The position numbers and the translations under genes were made by a program. This document shows positions 46,997-59,575 of a DNA stretch of 64,000 nucleotides, one piece after another. The notes beneath the pieces were generated by a model. That model was not told where the DNA came from. It worked only from the letters and a program-made list of their open reading frames with translations, and made no database searches. Source of the DNA: Schistosoma haematobium (taxonomy: Eukaryota; Platyhelminthes; Trematoda; Strigeidida; Schistosomatidae); NCBI RefSeq assembly GCF_000699445.3, contig NC_067195.1, forward strand, positions 15,881,287 to 15,945,286, written 5' to 3'. Within the stretch, counting starts at the first letter, position 1. Each line of letters begins with the position of its first letter.

Positions 46997-47290
46997 TGTA
47001 CGAGCATTCTATGTACCTAAACAAATGGTTACTCTGGTTGTCAGAAGGAGCATCAGCTTCGTGACTTCCGAAGGAACTGGACTTTCACCATGAGGCGTCA
47101 TGACTCTTCTATATGAAGACCCTCCGACTCTCAGGACAGAGTTTAATTGATTTGAATCATTTTTTCTGGTTAGCATTTTCTTGGCGAGTTCGTTTTCTAC
47201 TGAATGGGGTTGCTCATTCCATGTCTAACCCTCTTTCTTTATTCAAACGTGGAGCCGGCAGTAGCCCCTCTGAGAGGCTCCAGTTCGAGT

Positions 47291-47821
47291 TAAAGAATAT
47301 TAATCCGATATCATGATTGAGATAACTTCTTTTGCTTATTATTAGAAAAAATCTAACCGGAGAAACAAGATCTCATTATACTGAGTATGGAATTTAAATT
47401 TTATTTCATATTAATTATTGTGATAAAGTTATATATCATTAAGGAATGTGCAAAAATTTAATAACTTTTTAATTAGGTATTTTAATTTTGTGACTTTTAG
47501 CGATAAAATATTTTTAAAAAATAATAATAAATCTGATTAAATAACAAACAAACAAAAAATATTATTTTAATTTCTTTGTAGTAACACAAATTTTGAACTG
47601 GCATTAACTTAGACAATATTTTGAATAATTAATACCGAAGTTTGAACTTCCGTTAATATTTTAAAAAACAAAATAAAATTTTAATGGTCTGGAAATTAAA
47701 ATTTTTGTTCTTTTTTCTTCTAGAAAAGAAAGAAAATCAGTGTAATTAATTTAGAAAATAATGTGTCTTGCATTCATATTTTAAATAATTTAAGAAAAAA
47801 TTATCAGAAGGGGTTTTTCGG
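47291..47821. other. Very AT-rich spacer
   Basis: Long A/T homopolymer-like stretches between the RTE element and the SINE. No gene or repeat partner was found. Confidence 0.6.
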
Positions 47822-47990
47822 AGATTTCAGTAATTTCACTGGTTAAGCGCTAGCGAGCAAGACTGATAGAACCTGGGTTCGAATCTCGCGGAGGGCGGGA
47901 TCGTGGATGCGCACTGCTGAGCAGTCCTATACTAGGACGAAACTGCCGTCCAGTGCTTCCAGGTTTTCCATGGTGGTCTAGCTTCAGTTG
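47822..47990 (+). ncRNA. tRNA-like SINE with hammerhead-shaped 3' half
   Basis: A box ggttaagcgct (about 47841) and a good B box gggttcgaatctc (47876-47888) mark a pol III promoter. At about 47915-47957 there is helix I (gcactg paired with cagtgc), a ctgagcag box, stem II gtcc/ggac around tatacta, gaaac, a tiny helix III and gtc. This is the hammerhead layout, but the base at core position 8 is C where the ribozyme needs G. Relatives lie at 14770-14825, 17390, 18600, 41520 and 42035. Confidence 0.75.
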
Positions 47991-49769
47991 ACTTATGATT
48001 TCAACTATTGAAAAAAGTTATTTATGATAAACTGTAATGTTTGTGATTCCGATGGTATTCACGATTATTTCACATTTTGTTTTTCTATACAGAACATCGT
48101 ATAACATTGGACAGTTTACAATAAGTTTGAACTATTTATCCTTCTCACTAATAACTGTTCCCTTATGAGACATGAAAATTAACTGATTAACTTTGTGAGT
48201 TACAATTTTCTCTTGTGAGTTAAAGATTCACTAAGTTAAAAATTGTTCATGTTAATTCTTCTAAACATGTTTGATCGTTAGAGTTTATTATAAGATATGT
48301 TAAAGAACATTTAACAGTTTCTAAGTGATAGTAGTTTCAACTACAGATTCATTTGACTTAGGTATAGATACAGTTCTATGTCAGAATGGAAACCATATAG
48401 TTCCAATTTCTAGATTATTAAATAATAGTTAATCACCGAATTTTTGAGCTTAAATCTTCTTTAATCTTAATTCATTTAGTGAATAAAACATAAGGGAATT
48501 TGGACACAAATAATGCTTCAAAAGATTAGAGGTTGGATATCGAAGTTTGTCTATTTAAATAATCATTTACTTCACAATGAGAAAGTGAATCAATTAAAAA
48601 CTAAGGAATTTAGTGGTCTTACATTCAATTCTGATAACTCATTTATTAATCCTGACTCAATTGATAATCCAGTATATTAGATAAATGATTTTAGTGAAAA
48701 TCTTTGAACAGAACCATGAACAATATCGCGCAGAATTTTGAATAAGTCAAGAGTACATCAAAGATACGTAAAAAAACATTTGATTTGTGGTTAGTGTATT
48801 AAGTGAATATTTGATTTACTGTATTTTTCGAATGTTTCATCACAGTGTGTTTTGATTCTTTATTATTCCATGTTGTGATATCCTATTTTGAATTTTCAAT
48901 TCAAGCTTTTTCATTCTTATCTCTCTATGATTTCTTTATTCCTGATTCTTAATAATATAAAAATAATGGACTGAGATATTTATGTTTTAAATTATGTAAC
49001 AAGTAGAAGTTGTCTTGAAAATATTAACTGTACACTTCTTTGGGTTTTTGACAGTTTGTATAATTCAAAACCTTCATAATTTATAACTAACATCAACTGA
49101 ACATTCCATTTAATGCCATTCGAATTAAATTGATCAGCATTGATTTCAAAAACCAATACTTTACTAAGAGAATACCAGAAACCGTAATTTTCAAAGGAAC
49201 TCGAATTGAACAGTGATCAAAATTTAATTGATATGGAAAGAATCTAGTTGCATGGTGACAATTTTAGCCAAGTAATCATATCAAGCAAAGTTAAAATATT
49301 TCATTTATTATTTGAAGAGACCATTGTTTATCGAATAACTGGGCAACTATTAGTTAAGTGTTTCCAACTTAGGTACACATATTGGTAAGGAACGAGAACT
49401 ACATATTGGATCAAATTAGCATATATGTTTACCTTCGTAAATTTCAAAATCAATTTTGTTGATGTCGTGACTGGTAGAATCAGCAAGACAGTAACTAGAA
49501 AAGAATACTTGAAAAACATGGACTGATATACGTGTGTACTACAAATGTAGTTTAAAATGCAACAGGGAAATCCTTATTTGAGAAGTAGACATCGTTCTGC
49601 AATTAGGGGTTGAATACCAATAACAAGCATCGATACATAAATACTTGAACTCCATTCCAGTATAAAAGTGTTTGGATGTGTGTTATATTAGAAAACTTAT
49701 TATCCCACGTGGCGAAAAATCATTCATTCAACCAAAATAGGTAATTCATCAATCGGATTTTGTGTCAAA
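47991..49769. other. Intergenic sequence, no feature recognised
   Basis: AT-rich; no plausible gene. Short frames such as 49328-49519 minus carry no motif. Confidence 0.5.
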
Positions 49770-50085
49770 GTACTTACTCCAATATTTACTCGAACTTTTT
49801 CAGCGAGCATCAGTTCAAACGCGGGAAACTGGTAATCCAATGACTTTCGATGAAACCTCCGAAGTTGACTGCAAACGACACTTTGTATATCACTAGAAAC
49901 ATATTCCGATGTTCTGGAACAGTCCGGTATTTAATAACCATTTTCATCCAGACAGTGTCTGTCTGAAGTCAATTACTGTTCTATTCATTTATCAGATGAT
50001 GGAAAATTTTTGTGTTATCAGATTAGATTTATTGAATGTTTTGAAGTAACACGCTTCTCACTCTGTTTTATGAGTAGTGATTGAA
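49770..50085 (+). repeat. Dispersed 0.3-kb repeat, copy 2
   Basis: Same-strand partner of 39330-39640. The central block around ggaacagtccggtatttaat and catccagacagtg is almost unchanged. Confidence 0.8.
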
Positions 50086-53000
50086 AACATCACCACCTAA
50101 ATGAGTTTACGTCAAGGACTGTTCATCCTGATTAACCTGATGGTATATAAACACCCATTGATTGCATAATAATCACTAATATATCACACAATTTCCTTTT
50201 AAATATGATTAATATCGTGTATAGCATATAGTATCAACATTCACGCCATAAAATATTACACCGCTTATTTGGAGAAGGATAGTACACTTGATTACGCCTG
50301 CACATTCAACATTACGACTGTATAACCTGTATATATGGATAAATTGGAAACATTCTAAAAAACTGAATTTAAAATCTGATGTTTAAGTGTTCTCAAGTGC
50401 TTGTTGTTTAATTTTGTCTCTCGCTCTCTCATGATTATTTTGTTTTTCGTAGCTGTATATAAGGTTTATTTTAAGGTGAATGTAGATCTCTTGTCAGCTA
50501 AATGATTACGAATCATTGCACTTGGCTTCGTCGATCAATCAGCAGAGTTAGTTAATGGGTGCATCTGATCACCAATAGCCCATACAACTTGCGCTTAGTC
50601 AGTAAGTTCGTAAATAACTTGCTTTGTGAACAGTATTCCAGTTTGACCTTAGACTATTAGTGGTACTGTACGGCTGTACTGTGAGTTTTGTTGACGGATA
50701 CACATTTCTCTGACGAACTTCTTTGTCTAGGTATATCACATACGTCACATCACTGGTCTGAAACAGACTACTTTTCACCATGATATACCCTGTACTTAAG
50801 TGCTTGTTCTGTCACTTTCTGGAAAAGAAATACATAGATTCATAATTTCAAAAGATTATCATAAACACTTTTAGCCACTGAACCGTAGCAACAATCGAAA
50901 CTTTTATGTCACTTATAGTAAGGCAACATATGCAATGGCTTTTATAACTTGTTAAACTGAAAATCGCTTGGGCATTTTAGAATGCACATAGTCAAAGTCT
51001 GAAGTCACACCATAATCGTTTGTTCTTCAGAGGTATATAAGTAGAAATTATACATATCTACAGTTATTGGTGTTTCTAAATGGTTAACAGATTTGCCGCA
51101 ACTTTTAAAATTGAGGGTCTTGACATGAAAAGGCAGTCACCAGTGATGTGGTTTATTCTGGCAATTAGTTGAGTACTAAGATTTTTTTCGCCACAAATAC
51201 GACTTTCAACATGTCACTAGTATCTTAATCTGCGGACAATGAGGACTATGATCAAACCAACGGTATTTTGTTTACGTGATGAGAACGTTCTCTTTAGTTC
51301 ATTTAGTCGGAACCCAGCTGTCGATAATTCTAGCTTCAATTAATTCTTGATATATTGCTCTAGATATCCATAGTCTTCAGTGACATTTTTCTCATTGTTA
51401 AAACTGTAGAATATTACCGGTCGCGATTACTGTGATTTCAAAAATACGTATTGAAGTCAATAATTAATGATCATACACTTACTATTCAACATAATATGTA
51501 AGGTGAATAGTTAACATGAAAATGGATTTAGACAAGGACCGATGGTTTAACTATTTGAAACCAAAAACCACTGGAAGTCAGTTTCACTTCTGTCTGCATT
51601 TTATTTCCAGTGTACATGGAAGTTCTTGCATTGATTTAATCTAACAAGCTTCACTAATACTTCCGTTATATGTTGATCGTAATCAACTGTGAAATAAAAA
51701 GTCAAACTTCCTTAATGTAATACACTGATATTCTACAACAAACAAAGATAATTGGCCATAAAACAGATTTCGTATCGTCATGGATGTTTTACTTAAAAAC
51801 ATCAACTGTTCGACTGTTATAATCTGTAAGAATACAAGTAAAACAGTCTGTTATTAATTCATATAAACCATTGAAATTTTTATAACATTCTTCTGTTCAT
51901 TTTTAACAGATATTCTGCTACTATTGCCAAATAAATAAAACTTTATTCTCTTACAATGCATGTTAAGAATAAACTGTACTTGAGTAACAATATGAAATTG
52001 ACCTCTGAGTGTATATTTCATAATGAGGTCATTCATATATTGTGATTTAATAAAATGTCTACACAATAATTTTTAATACGGTAATAAGTATACTCAGTAA
52101 AACTATATTAGGTTATTTGCAATAAACTTAAATATGTTTATAAAAATATATCAAGGCCGAAGTTTTAAGATTTTGTCAAACCTTTTCCTAGTCATATGAA
52201 TTTATATCGGCTAATGATCTATATCCAAAATATTTGAAGTGTAATCAGAAGTTAAAGCATGACTTCATGTCCTGAGATTCATCAACTACATTTCGCTTTG
52301 TAACAGTGTATAGTAAAAAACACAACTAATACATTCACTGTAAGATAAAATGTTTTATTTTATGTTTAAATCTGTTATAACAATACAATACAGTTTCATA
52401 TAGAGTACTTCAAATTAGAGTTCTTACATGCACCTTATTAGAGTTCTAGACCTATTGAGATTGATGGTATTTAGTTAGTTTGTATTTTATTCATGTATTG
52501 CTATTCTTTCCATGATTTCCAACTATTAGGCTTTATGTTTACTTATATTCTTATGAATGAAAGATAATTTATTTTGTAGATTTTTTTTTCTCAAGTACCC
52601 ATTGTTTGATTGTCATCAATTGGTTTCAGCATAACAGTTTGAGAAATAAAAAGTTATCTTAATTTGAAATTATTTAAGAGTCATATTTCATAGAATTTGG
52701 TTTCTTGATTTAATTCGATTCATGTCTAATTTGAAACATGTTACTTAATTTTGTTCCGATTTGGGTTGGGCTTCTTCAGTTGTTAAAACAGTAGATATTT
52801 GTCTTAGTCAAAGTTATTTTAAAGTACATGTGTAGTTGCTTGAAGTTGGTCACTCAGTCTTTTTATTCCAAACTTCCAAAGAGAATTTTTCACTTTGCAG
52901 ACCCATGTAACATGATGACTCAAAGTGTTTGGTTTGAAGCATGATATGTCGTTTCCTTATGTATCAATGTTCAGTTATATGTTTTTTGTCCCTTTCGTAA

Positions 53001-54879
53001 TAATATGTTATTTTATCTGCGATTTTAAAAGATCCTTTCCATATTTAGGAGCAACTATACTCCTCTATTGGTTTATTCTACGAGATTATTAATTAAACAG
53101 ACAGTAAACAGTACATCGCTTTATTGAAAATTCCAAAACCTTCAAGTTTTAATAGTGAAATATGATCCAGCGATGTGTAAGATCACCAGACACAAAGTTT
53201 TTATTCGGAAATGTTGCCATTGGCAAGTTTGAGATAAGTTATTCATTCATCTCTTGTGAGTTTTCAGTAATTAAAACGAAACCGTCAATACTAGGTTTTA
53301 AACATTTGGAAGTTCATGAAGTGGGACTGCTTTTACTAAGTATCTATAATGACTTTAATGCTTTTCCCAAGTAAAGGGTCATCCATTCTTTCCTGGAAGA
53401 CGAGTAAACTTTTATAATTTTCGAGAAGCAGTGCACAGATCGGTGAATGACTTGTGAAAGAAAAAAATGTTCGAATTGGTTGAGTCCCCAGAGCGTAGTA
53501 CTTTTATTGTTGCGCCTTTGAATTCTGATGGTAAAACCCCTTGAACATATGATCATTACAAGACGACACTGAACTCTTATTTGTCGAAGTAATCATGCAC
53601 TACCTTGTAAGCTGAAAAAGTCTTGAAATGATTTCATGATTTTAAAATATCCTCGAAACTTGATTTTTTAAAATGTCTATTTTCAGATTCTCTTAGGTAA
53701 ACACTATTTTCGGTCTATCCAAATACGATGACCTTCGGTTTGATTTACGTTTTTTTGCAGCCATTTTTCAAGGAGTGATGAACTGTGTAGTTGGTGATCT
53801 ACAGGTGTTGAGAATTGTCAAGATGATCTTATTAATAATGGTCCTAATAAAATAGCTCTTCGTCGGAGACCTATTGCATTATTATGTCGTTCATTCGCAA
53901 AGAATGTTGCTGTAAATTCGATTAATTGTTCATTTTGTTTATCTATTTGTGAATGTCTCGAATACCTAGCTGACAGTGAGATATGAAGCAAGTAGCTCCA
54001 CTTAAGTATACACAACCTCCGTAAAACCTTACAGAACTACAATTGCAAGTAGGTGCTTTTCAATAGTGTTCCCTTTTTATTCCCAGTTTTTCCTGTCGTG
54101 CTTATTGTCTACTTTAAATCTTGACATCCAACTCATTTAGAGTTTTCCCAACGAATCCTGCTAGAAGTCTGACAATGTAATGCTATTCTCTCAACTAAAC
54201 CTACTAGTGTACAAGGATCCTGAGCAAACAAAGTTAATATATGAAAGCCGTACCTTAATTTATCCGCTGCTTAGACGTTTTTGATTACACATTTTTTTCG
54301 AGTTTGAATAAGAAACACAAATGATACCTATTTTTAACACATCCCAAAGATATCCTGAACTCGTTAAATCATTAATAAAGTTACAATAAGCAGCCAGCAA
54401 TTATACAAAGAATTTAAGAATAACGTGAGAATATTTATTCCTGAAAAGCTAATATTGAAAGTGTAAGGGTTGTCAAACACTTGTCTTTAGAATAGTTTAT
54501 CCCATCAAATTATCTACACACGTCGCCTGTTGTATATAATTTTTAAAGTGACCGTTTGATAAAGACAATAGGACACAGAGAAACATTTGAGGTCGTTATC
54601 CATTACCCTACAGCAACTACCTGAAAGCTAATCTGAAAAAGTGATCTTATTTTCAAAAATATTCAGACCCCTATGGAGCTAGGAAGAACTTCTAGTAATG
54701 GTTATTTAATCCCATTTAGTTTAGTTACGTTTTACTCAATCTACTCGGAGTATGTGGACGTTTCACAAAACTGTCAACGCCTTATTGACAATATTCTCGA
54801 AATTATTACCTTCCTGCATGCATAATTTAAAGTCTGTTGGGTTGAAAGCCCTGATCAGGATTCTGTAACTAACTGTGCT
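50086..54879. other. Intergenic sequence, no gene seen
   Basis: AT-rich, with chance open frames of 60-70 codons on both strands (for example 53162-53374 plus, 53818-54015 minus). None shows a domain motif or splice signals supporting a gene. Confidence 0.5.
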
Positions 54880-55044
54880 GTTTGTATGAACTAATGATTC
54901 CTTTGTAACTGATGACTGCTTGATTTCGAATTCCAAATACAATACATTCGTTCGTGTTTATCTAATACTTCTTGATTCAATTGTGTTATTTCTAGGATCC
55001 CTAGTTTGTACAATAATTCAAATACACCTAATTATCACACTGGC
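54880..55044 (+). repeat. Dispersed LTR-end repeat, copy 2
   Basis: Highly similar to 59830-59996, the 3' part of the TGTTA...TAACA LTR, and more loosely to 34480-34630. The last bases (cacactggc) diverge from the cacactaaca terminus. Confidence 0.75.
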
Positions 55045-55644
55045 ATCGCTAGCAGGATGGTTGGACATACATTCAGATTTTCATGCTTTTGAGGATTACT
55101 TGAAAAGGTGTAGTGTGGAGTCGAGTCGAGGTTGACTATGAACACAACTACGAGAAGACTACGTGCCAGTTAACCAATAAAATCCCCCGTAAACCAAATA
55201 TCAGAAGGCAGTTGATGGCTGTAGTCGAAGTGTATTTGTTGGGGATCTCGTGGTATCGAAAGGAGGCCGAGATTATAACAAGTTCGACTGTTACTAATAC
55301 GAATATAACCAAATCACAGAATATATGGCTTATCCTTTTCTATTATTCATTGTTTATTAATCATGGCCTTATGCTCCTAACCCTAGCTTTCAGTTCCCAA
55401 ATCTCTACAGGTTAAATGTACATTATTCTTCCTAAAAGTCATGCTTTTTTTTCTACTGCAAGTAGACAGATAGCTCAATCTTATGGATGCTGATCTACCA
55501 AGGCCGATCATACAAAGCTCAAAATTTGGCCACAAAGTCTTGTGAGTTTCTCAATGCTTTATTTGTCTTACCCTGAAATTTTTTTTCTACAATTTTATAC
55601 CCTCTCATATCTTTTGATTTGCTATTAGCCCTTACTCCTTTAAA

Positions 55645-56779
55645 CCATTAGTTATTTTCATAGCAGTGTGATATACTATATGGACATCTAACCCATAAAA
55701 CAAACTTTTCAACTATCTGATTTGCTTGTAACATGGACCTAGTAGAGACAGTGTATTCCAACTATGGGCTTTGATTAAAGCAGTATTCATACTCACCACA
55801 AACGTAAGAGAGCCTAACATCACAAAAGGAGGGAGGGTGGCGTTACTGACCAGCAAACATGATGGTGGGGAGATAAATTCAATCCACCCATGTCTGTAGG
55901 GCAGAACATTTTGTTTAATTACGGCTCCTTATGATTTAGTGGGATGTCACGAACTTATGGTATTGATGCTGGTTTATCACGCAAAATACCTCTTTAAATC
56001 GTGTTACGAACGTTGAATTGGTTTCACTTCCTACTCAGTAATCCTATTACAAGCAAACTAGACAATTCGCGAATAGACGAAGCCTACTCAAGACCCTATA
56101 ATACCTGAAAAAAAAATACAAAAAAAGGGCTCCAATAGCCTCGATAAAAAAAGAAAGACAGCCAATTGTATATCACAATACTGTTTCTAGCACTATATTT
56201 TATTTTATAATCACACATAATTCCATACTCTCAGCTCCTTTCCGAATCGCCTCCATTTGTCAGTTGTATGTCCACTCACACCTTGTTAACACTTATTTTC
56301 TTTAACCTATTAAAATGCTCTTTCTTAACAAATACCTTAATAAACGAAAATTAGACTGAGTAATCATACCTTAAACATTTCTTCATGAATATTGGCTATC
56401 CTGCCTCTCGTCCTTTCTTTTACTTGCTCCCTCTTTCAGCCCCCTTGTGATATGGAACGAAAGATTTCATCCTGCATCATCCTCAAAGCCTTAGACATTC
56501 CAAAGGGACATACGGTTGCGACATTTAGAAGCTCCCATCTTCAATGGACCTATCCTTGAGCATCAGTTGCACATTCGCAACGCAACTTTCGTGAAGCGCG
56601 CCAACTGCAGCACTGATTAAAACCATCTACATTCATATCTTATAAATTATCAACCCAGCTATGTAATTTACTACAGTGGATATTGTATCATTTGTATCAA
56701 TTTGATCTTGCCTGTAAACTGGCATGCCTCATGTAACAAACTGTTATTTGAGAATAAAATTATTATTATTATTATTATC
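55645..56779 (+). mobile_element. Second, near-identical copy of the 1.1-kb non-coding element
   Basis: Reverse complement of 23986-25119 with isolated differences only. It ends in gagaataaaat plus (TTA)n at 56757-56779. The (TTA)n also serves as the end of the opposite-strand CR1-like element, so the two elements share one tail. Confidence 0.9.
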
Positions 56780-58356
56780 GTGCCGAAAAGGGTACCAGCG
56801 TGGTTACCGAGCGTCACTGAACCCGTACAAGGTCACAATCAAAGGATAATCAGTTCCAGTTTCGGGAGGAGAGGAGGCTTGATGGCCTGTGTTAGTCCTG
56901 TCAATGGTGGTCTCTCAGTTGATCCAACTTTTTTCTGAAAAAGTCGGCTGATAGAGCGTCAACCACGTATTCTACTCGTTGATGATTCGATGGGAAAGTC
57001 AATAGTCAGCTGACAAGTCATTTGTCCTGGGCTTGTGAACTTTTCTGGAGTGTCCTCGTAAATTCTCTGTTTTGGAAGAGAAGAAAAATGAGGGCATATC
57101 AGGTGCGAATTTGACACTAAGCAATTTGAAAACTGTAATCAAGTCGCCTCTAGTTCTGCAATATGACAACGGTAAACGGTCCAGCTTGGCCAGTCGAGCA
57201 TCATACCAAAGCTTCGCTATTCCGGGAATCAGCTTAGTTGCCGTTTTCTGAGCCTTTTCCAGAAGCTTGCTGTCTTTTTTAAGCAGGGTCTAGCCGCTTG
57301 TATGCAGTACTGAAGTTTAGGACGTAAGAACACTGTACACAAAGTCAAAAACGTCTTAGCGTCGACATGACCAAAAGCCCTACGTATTGACCATAAGGTT
57401 CTAAAACCTTTGACGACTCTTGCACGGCAGTGTGCAGTAGTCTTTAGGTCTTGGATAACGATGACTCCTAAGTCATTACGTGTCTGGACGACAAGTGGCT
57501 CAGTGTTATTCATCGTGTATGTATCTGAACCTTGATGACCGATATGCAACACAACACACTTGGAAGTATTTATCGGCAACTGCCAGGTTTGAGACCATTC
57601 AGATAATTTCTTCGGGTCATTTTGGAGTTCTAAGCTATCACCCTTACATCGTATCGTTCTCCATAACTTGACATTGTCAGCATATAGCAAGACCGATGAT
57701 GATAGGAGACGAGGAAGGTTATTAACATACAAGAGGAATAGCACTGGCCCCAAAACTGTGCTCTGGGGCACTCCACGAAGCACAGTTCCCCAGCCAGACA
57801 ACTTTGAGTTCACCCATCCTCTTTGTTGACGCCCAACTAAGAAGTCTTTTATCCACATCAATAGATTGCTTCCAATCCCGACATTTCTTAACTTATATAA
57901 CAGCCGGTTGTGCGGAACTTTGTCAAAAGCTTTGCTGAAATCAATGAAGGCTGCGTCCACAGGTAACTTTTGGTCCTTACGAGCGCACCAGCTTTCACGA
58001 GCCACTAATAAGTTAGTGAGGCAAGAGTAACCTATTCTGAAACCGTTCTGCTTCTCCGAAAGGATCCTGTTTTTATCGAGATTCTTAAACAGCTCCTTCC
58101 GAATAATCTTTTCTAAGATTTTAACAACCACACTAGTTAGGCTTACGGTTCGGTAATTCTCAGGTTTGTGTTTCGTACCTGTTTTGGAGACAAGAATTAC
58201 TATGGCGTTCTTCCTTCCTTTTGGTAAACAACCCTGCGTTACGGACAGGTTCGCAACGAAGTTAGATAACTCTTTCAGTAGCCTAGGATGCCACCCATCG
58301 GGCCCCGTGGATTTACCTGTGTCAAGCTTACTTAGCCGACCAAAGACATCGACATG
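56780..58356 (-). pseudogene. CR1-like reverse transcriptase, 5'-truncated, catalytic motif changed
   Basis: The minus-strand frame 57229-58440 contains, after a short LTR-derived start, GKSTGPDGWHP, an RT entry region shortened between LSNFVA and the GTKHKPENYRTVSL block, AFIDFSKAFDKVPHNRL (motif A, Asp present), GVPQSTVLGPVLFL (Gly to Ser in the PQG position), LLYADNVKLW at 57663-57690, and the C-terminal SDLGVIV/KFRTLWS-like region. YADD has become YADN (codon at 57673-57675), removing a catalytic Asp. A frame change near 57235 separates the C-terminal tail, which is readable to about 56950, and the element ends at a TTA/TAA tail at 56779. Confidence 0.85.
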
Positions 58357-58472
58357 GAGCAGTAATATGGCTGTCTTTAGCACATTTAAACAAACGAGCA
58401 CTGTGAAACAATCACTGGTACGATTGGTTATAATAATCAATCGCGTTCTCTTGGTAAAAGTAAGTCACTACA
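58357..58472 (-). mobile_element. Truncated LTR fragment related to the 30019-30375 LTR
   Basis: On the minus strand it starts TGTAGTGACT at 58472 and follows the Gypsy LTR for about 115 bp (attataaccaa..gtaccagtga, tgtgcta..agccat) at roughly 80% similarity. It then passes directly into the CR1-like RT. The first 35 or so residues of the 57229-58440 frame are translated LTR sequence and not RT. Confidence 0.75.
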
Positions 58473-58491
58473 AAGGTTTGAAATCTGGGTT

Positions 58492-59560
58492 ATGACCAAG
58501 GAAGATGATGAGGATGTTAATATTGTGGCAGATTTCCTCACATTCATCGGGAAAGAAGCGTACATCTCAATAAACACTCTGGTTTTATCAGAAAAGCCTA
58601 TTTCGCTTCCTTATGCAACTCTCAACGAACTACCGCTAGCCTATGTTAAGTATACAACTTTCTAATGTGGTAAAGACGAAACATTTCGTATAATAATTCA
58701 TCAGGACATCAAAATTTCCGTTACATTACTACGTCATCCCAATCCTGTGCGTTCCCAAGGTTGTGCAAATAATTCATTGCGGTGTAGCGATGCGGTTCAC
58801 CATGATGGGCACAAGTTTGGTCAAAGTTTGTCCAGGTTTAACTCATTTAATCCATGCGTATGTAGTAATTTTAAATTTGGTGAGATTAGACGCATTCAGT
58901 CAGTTTATGATACTATGGCTCATTCAGCTGCAAATAATGCCTAAATTTGTAATTGTGATCATATTCGGTTGGGTGTTTCTAACGATCATTTATCTTTATC
59001 CACAACTTCAAAAAGCGGTATAGAGTCACATAGCAGTTCGGAGTTGAGTGAAACTCAGATTAATTGTGAGAAAAAATTTTCTAATCAACCGACTTCCTAT
59101 CAGATCTCTCATGTTACTGCACCAGATGTCGTTCGTCTAATGATTCATATATTTCTGACGAAATCTCTTAGAAATCTGGGAAAATATGTTGAGTGAATCA
59201 AATCATAATCGAAAATCTGATGCAGTTTTGATAGAAGCTGATTTTTCTAATGATTCATTACTCTCCAATGACATTCTTAATAAATTTGAGGAAAATATTT
59301 CAAAAGAATAAAATCTTGATGTCATATCATATATTATTTATCCTCATAATGCATTTGCTTCTTGTGGGAAACTTGTTCAATGAGAAGCACAAGTACTAAA
59401 TGAGCTCGATTTTGATTACGATTCGGATGATTTCATATCAACTGTTGTTTATCCTTATCATGATGTCACTTCTAATGAATACTCTAGTCAATGTGAGAAG
59501 CATGTTTCAGATGAAGCCTCTTCATTCATAACTTGAGGATATGAAGACTCAACATTATTT
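58492..59560 (+). pseudogene. Gag-like remnant of a second LTR retroelement
   Basis: A 57-codon frame from ATG 58492 to a TAA at 58663 reads DFLTFIGKEAYISINTLVLS, resembling the capsid N-terminus of Gypsy-type gag (F/Y-x-x-I-G-x-E-A-Y). After the break, coding-like text continues to about 59290 (KFGEIRRIQSVYDTMAHSAA; HLSLSTTSKSGIESHSS), with stops, and then an Asp/Tyr-rich stretch containing two similar phrases. No protease, RT or integrase follows; the LTR starts at 59576. The element family is not named. Confidence 0.45.
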
Positions 59561-59575
59561 CGTGGGGGAGGATAG

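Larger units (their letters stand above)
44165..47290 (-). mobile_element. Near full-length RTE-type retrotransposon, inactivated
   Basis: On the minus strand, about 3.1 kb: a 5' region (47290-46997), an endonuclease, a linker, an RT and a C-terminal region ([31 protein letters not shown]), then the (AAGT)n tail. The layout and conserved words are those of schistosome RTE elements (SR2-like). The frame changes near 46600, 46120, 45210-45230 and 44750, and a stop lies just before the ARTMWETKRV block. It has diverged little in length, so it is younger than the 914-3447 element. Exact 5' end is uncertain. Confidence 0.85.

Noticed and set aside
47838..47900. Functional tRNA gene
   Set aside because: A and B boxes are present, but there is no acceptor stem pairing or cloverleaf; the unit continues as a SINE.
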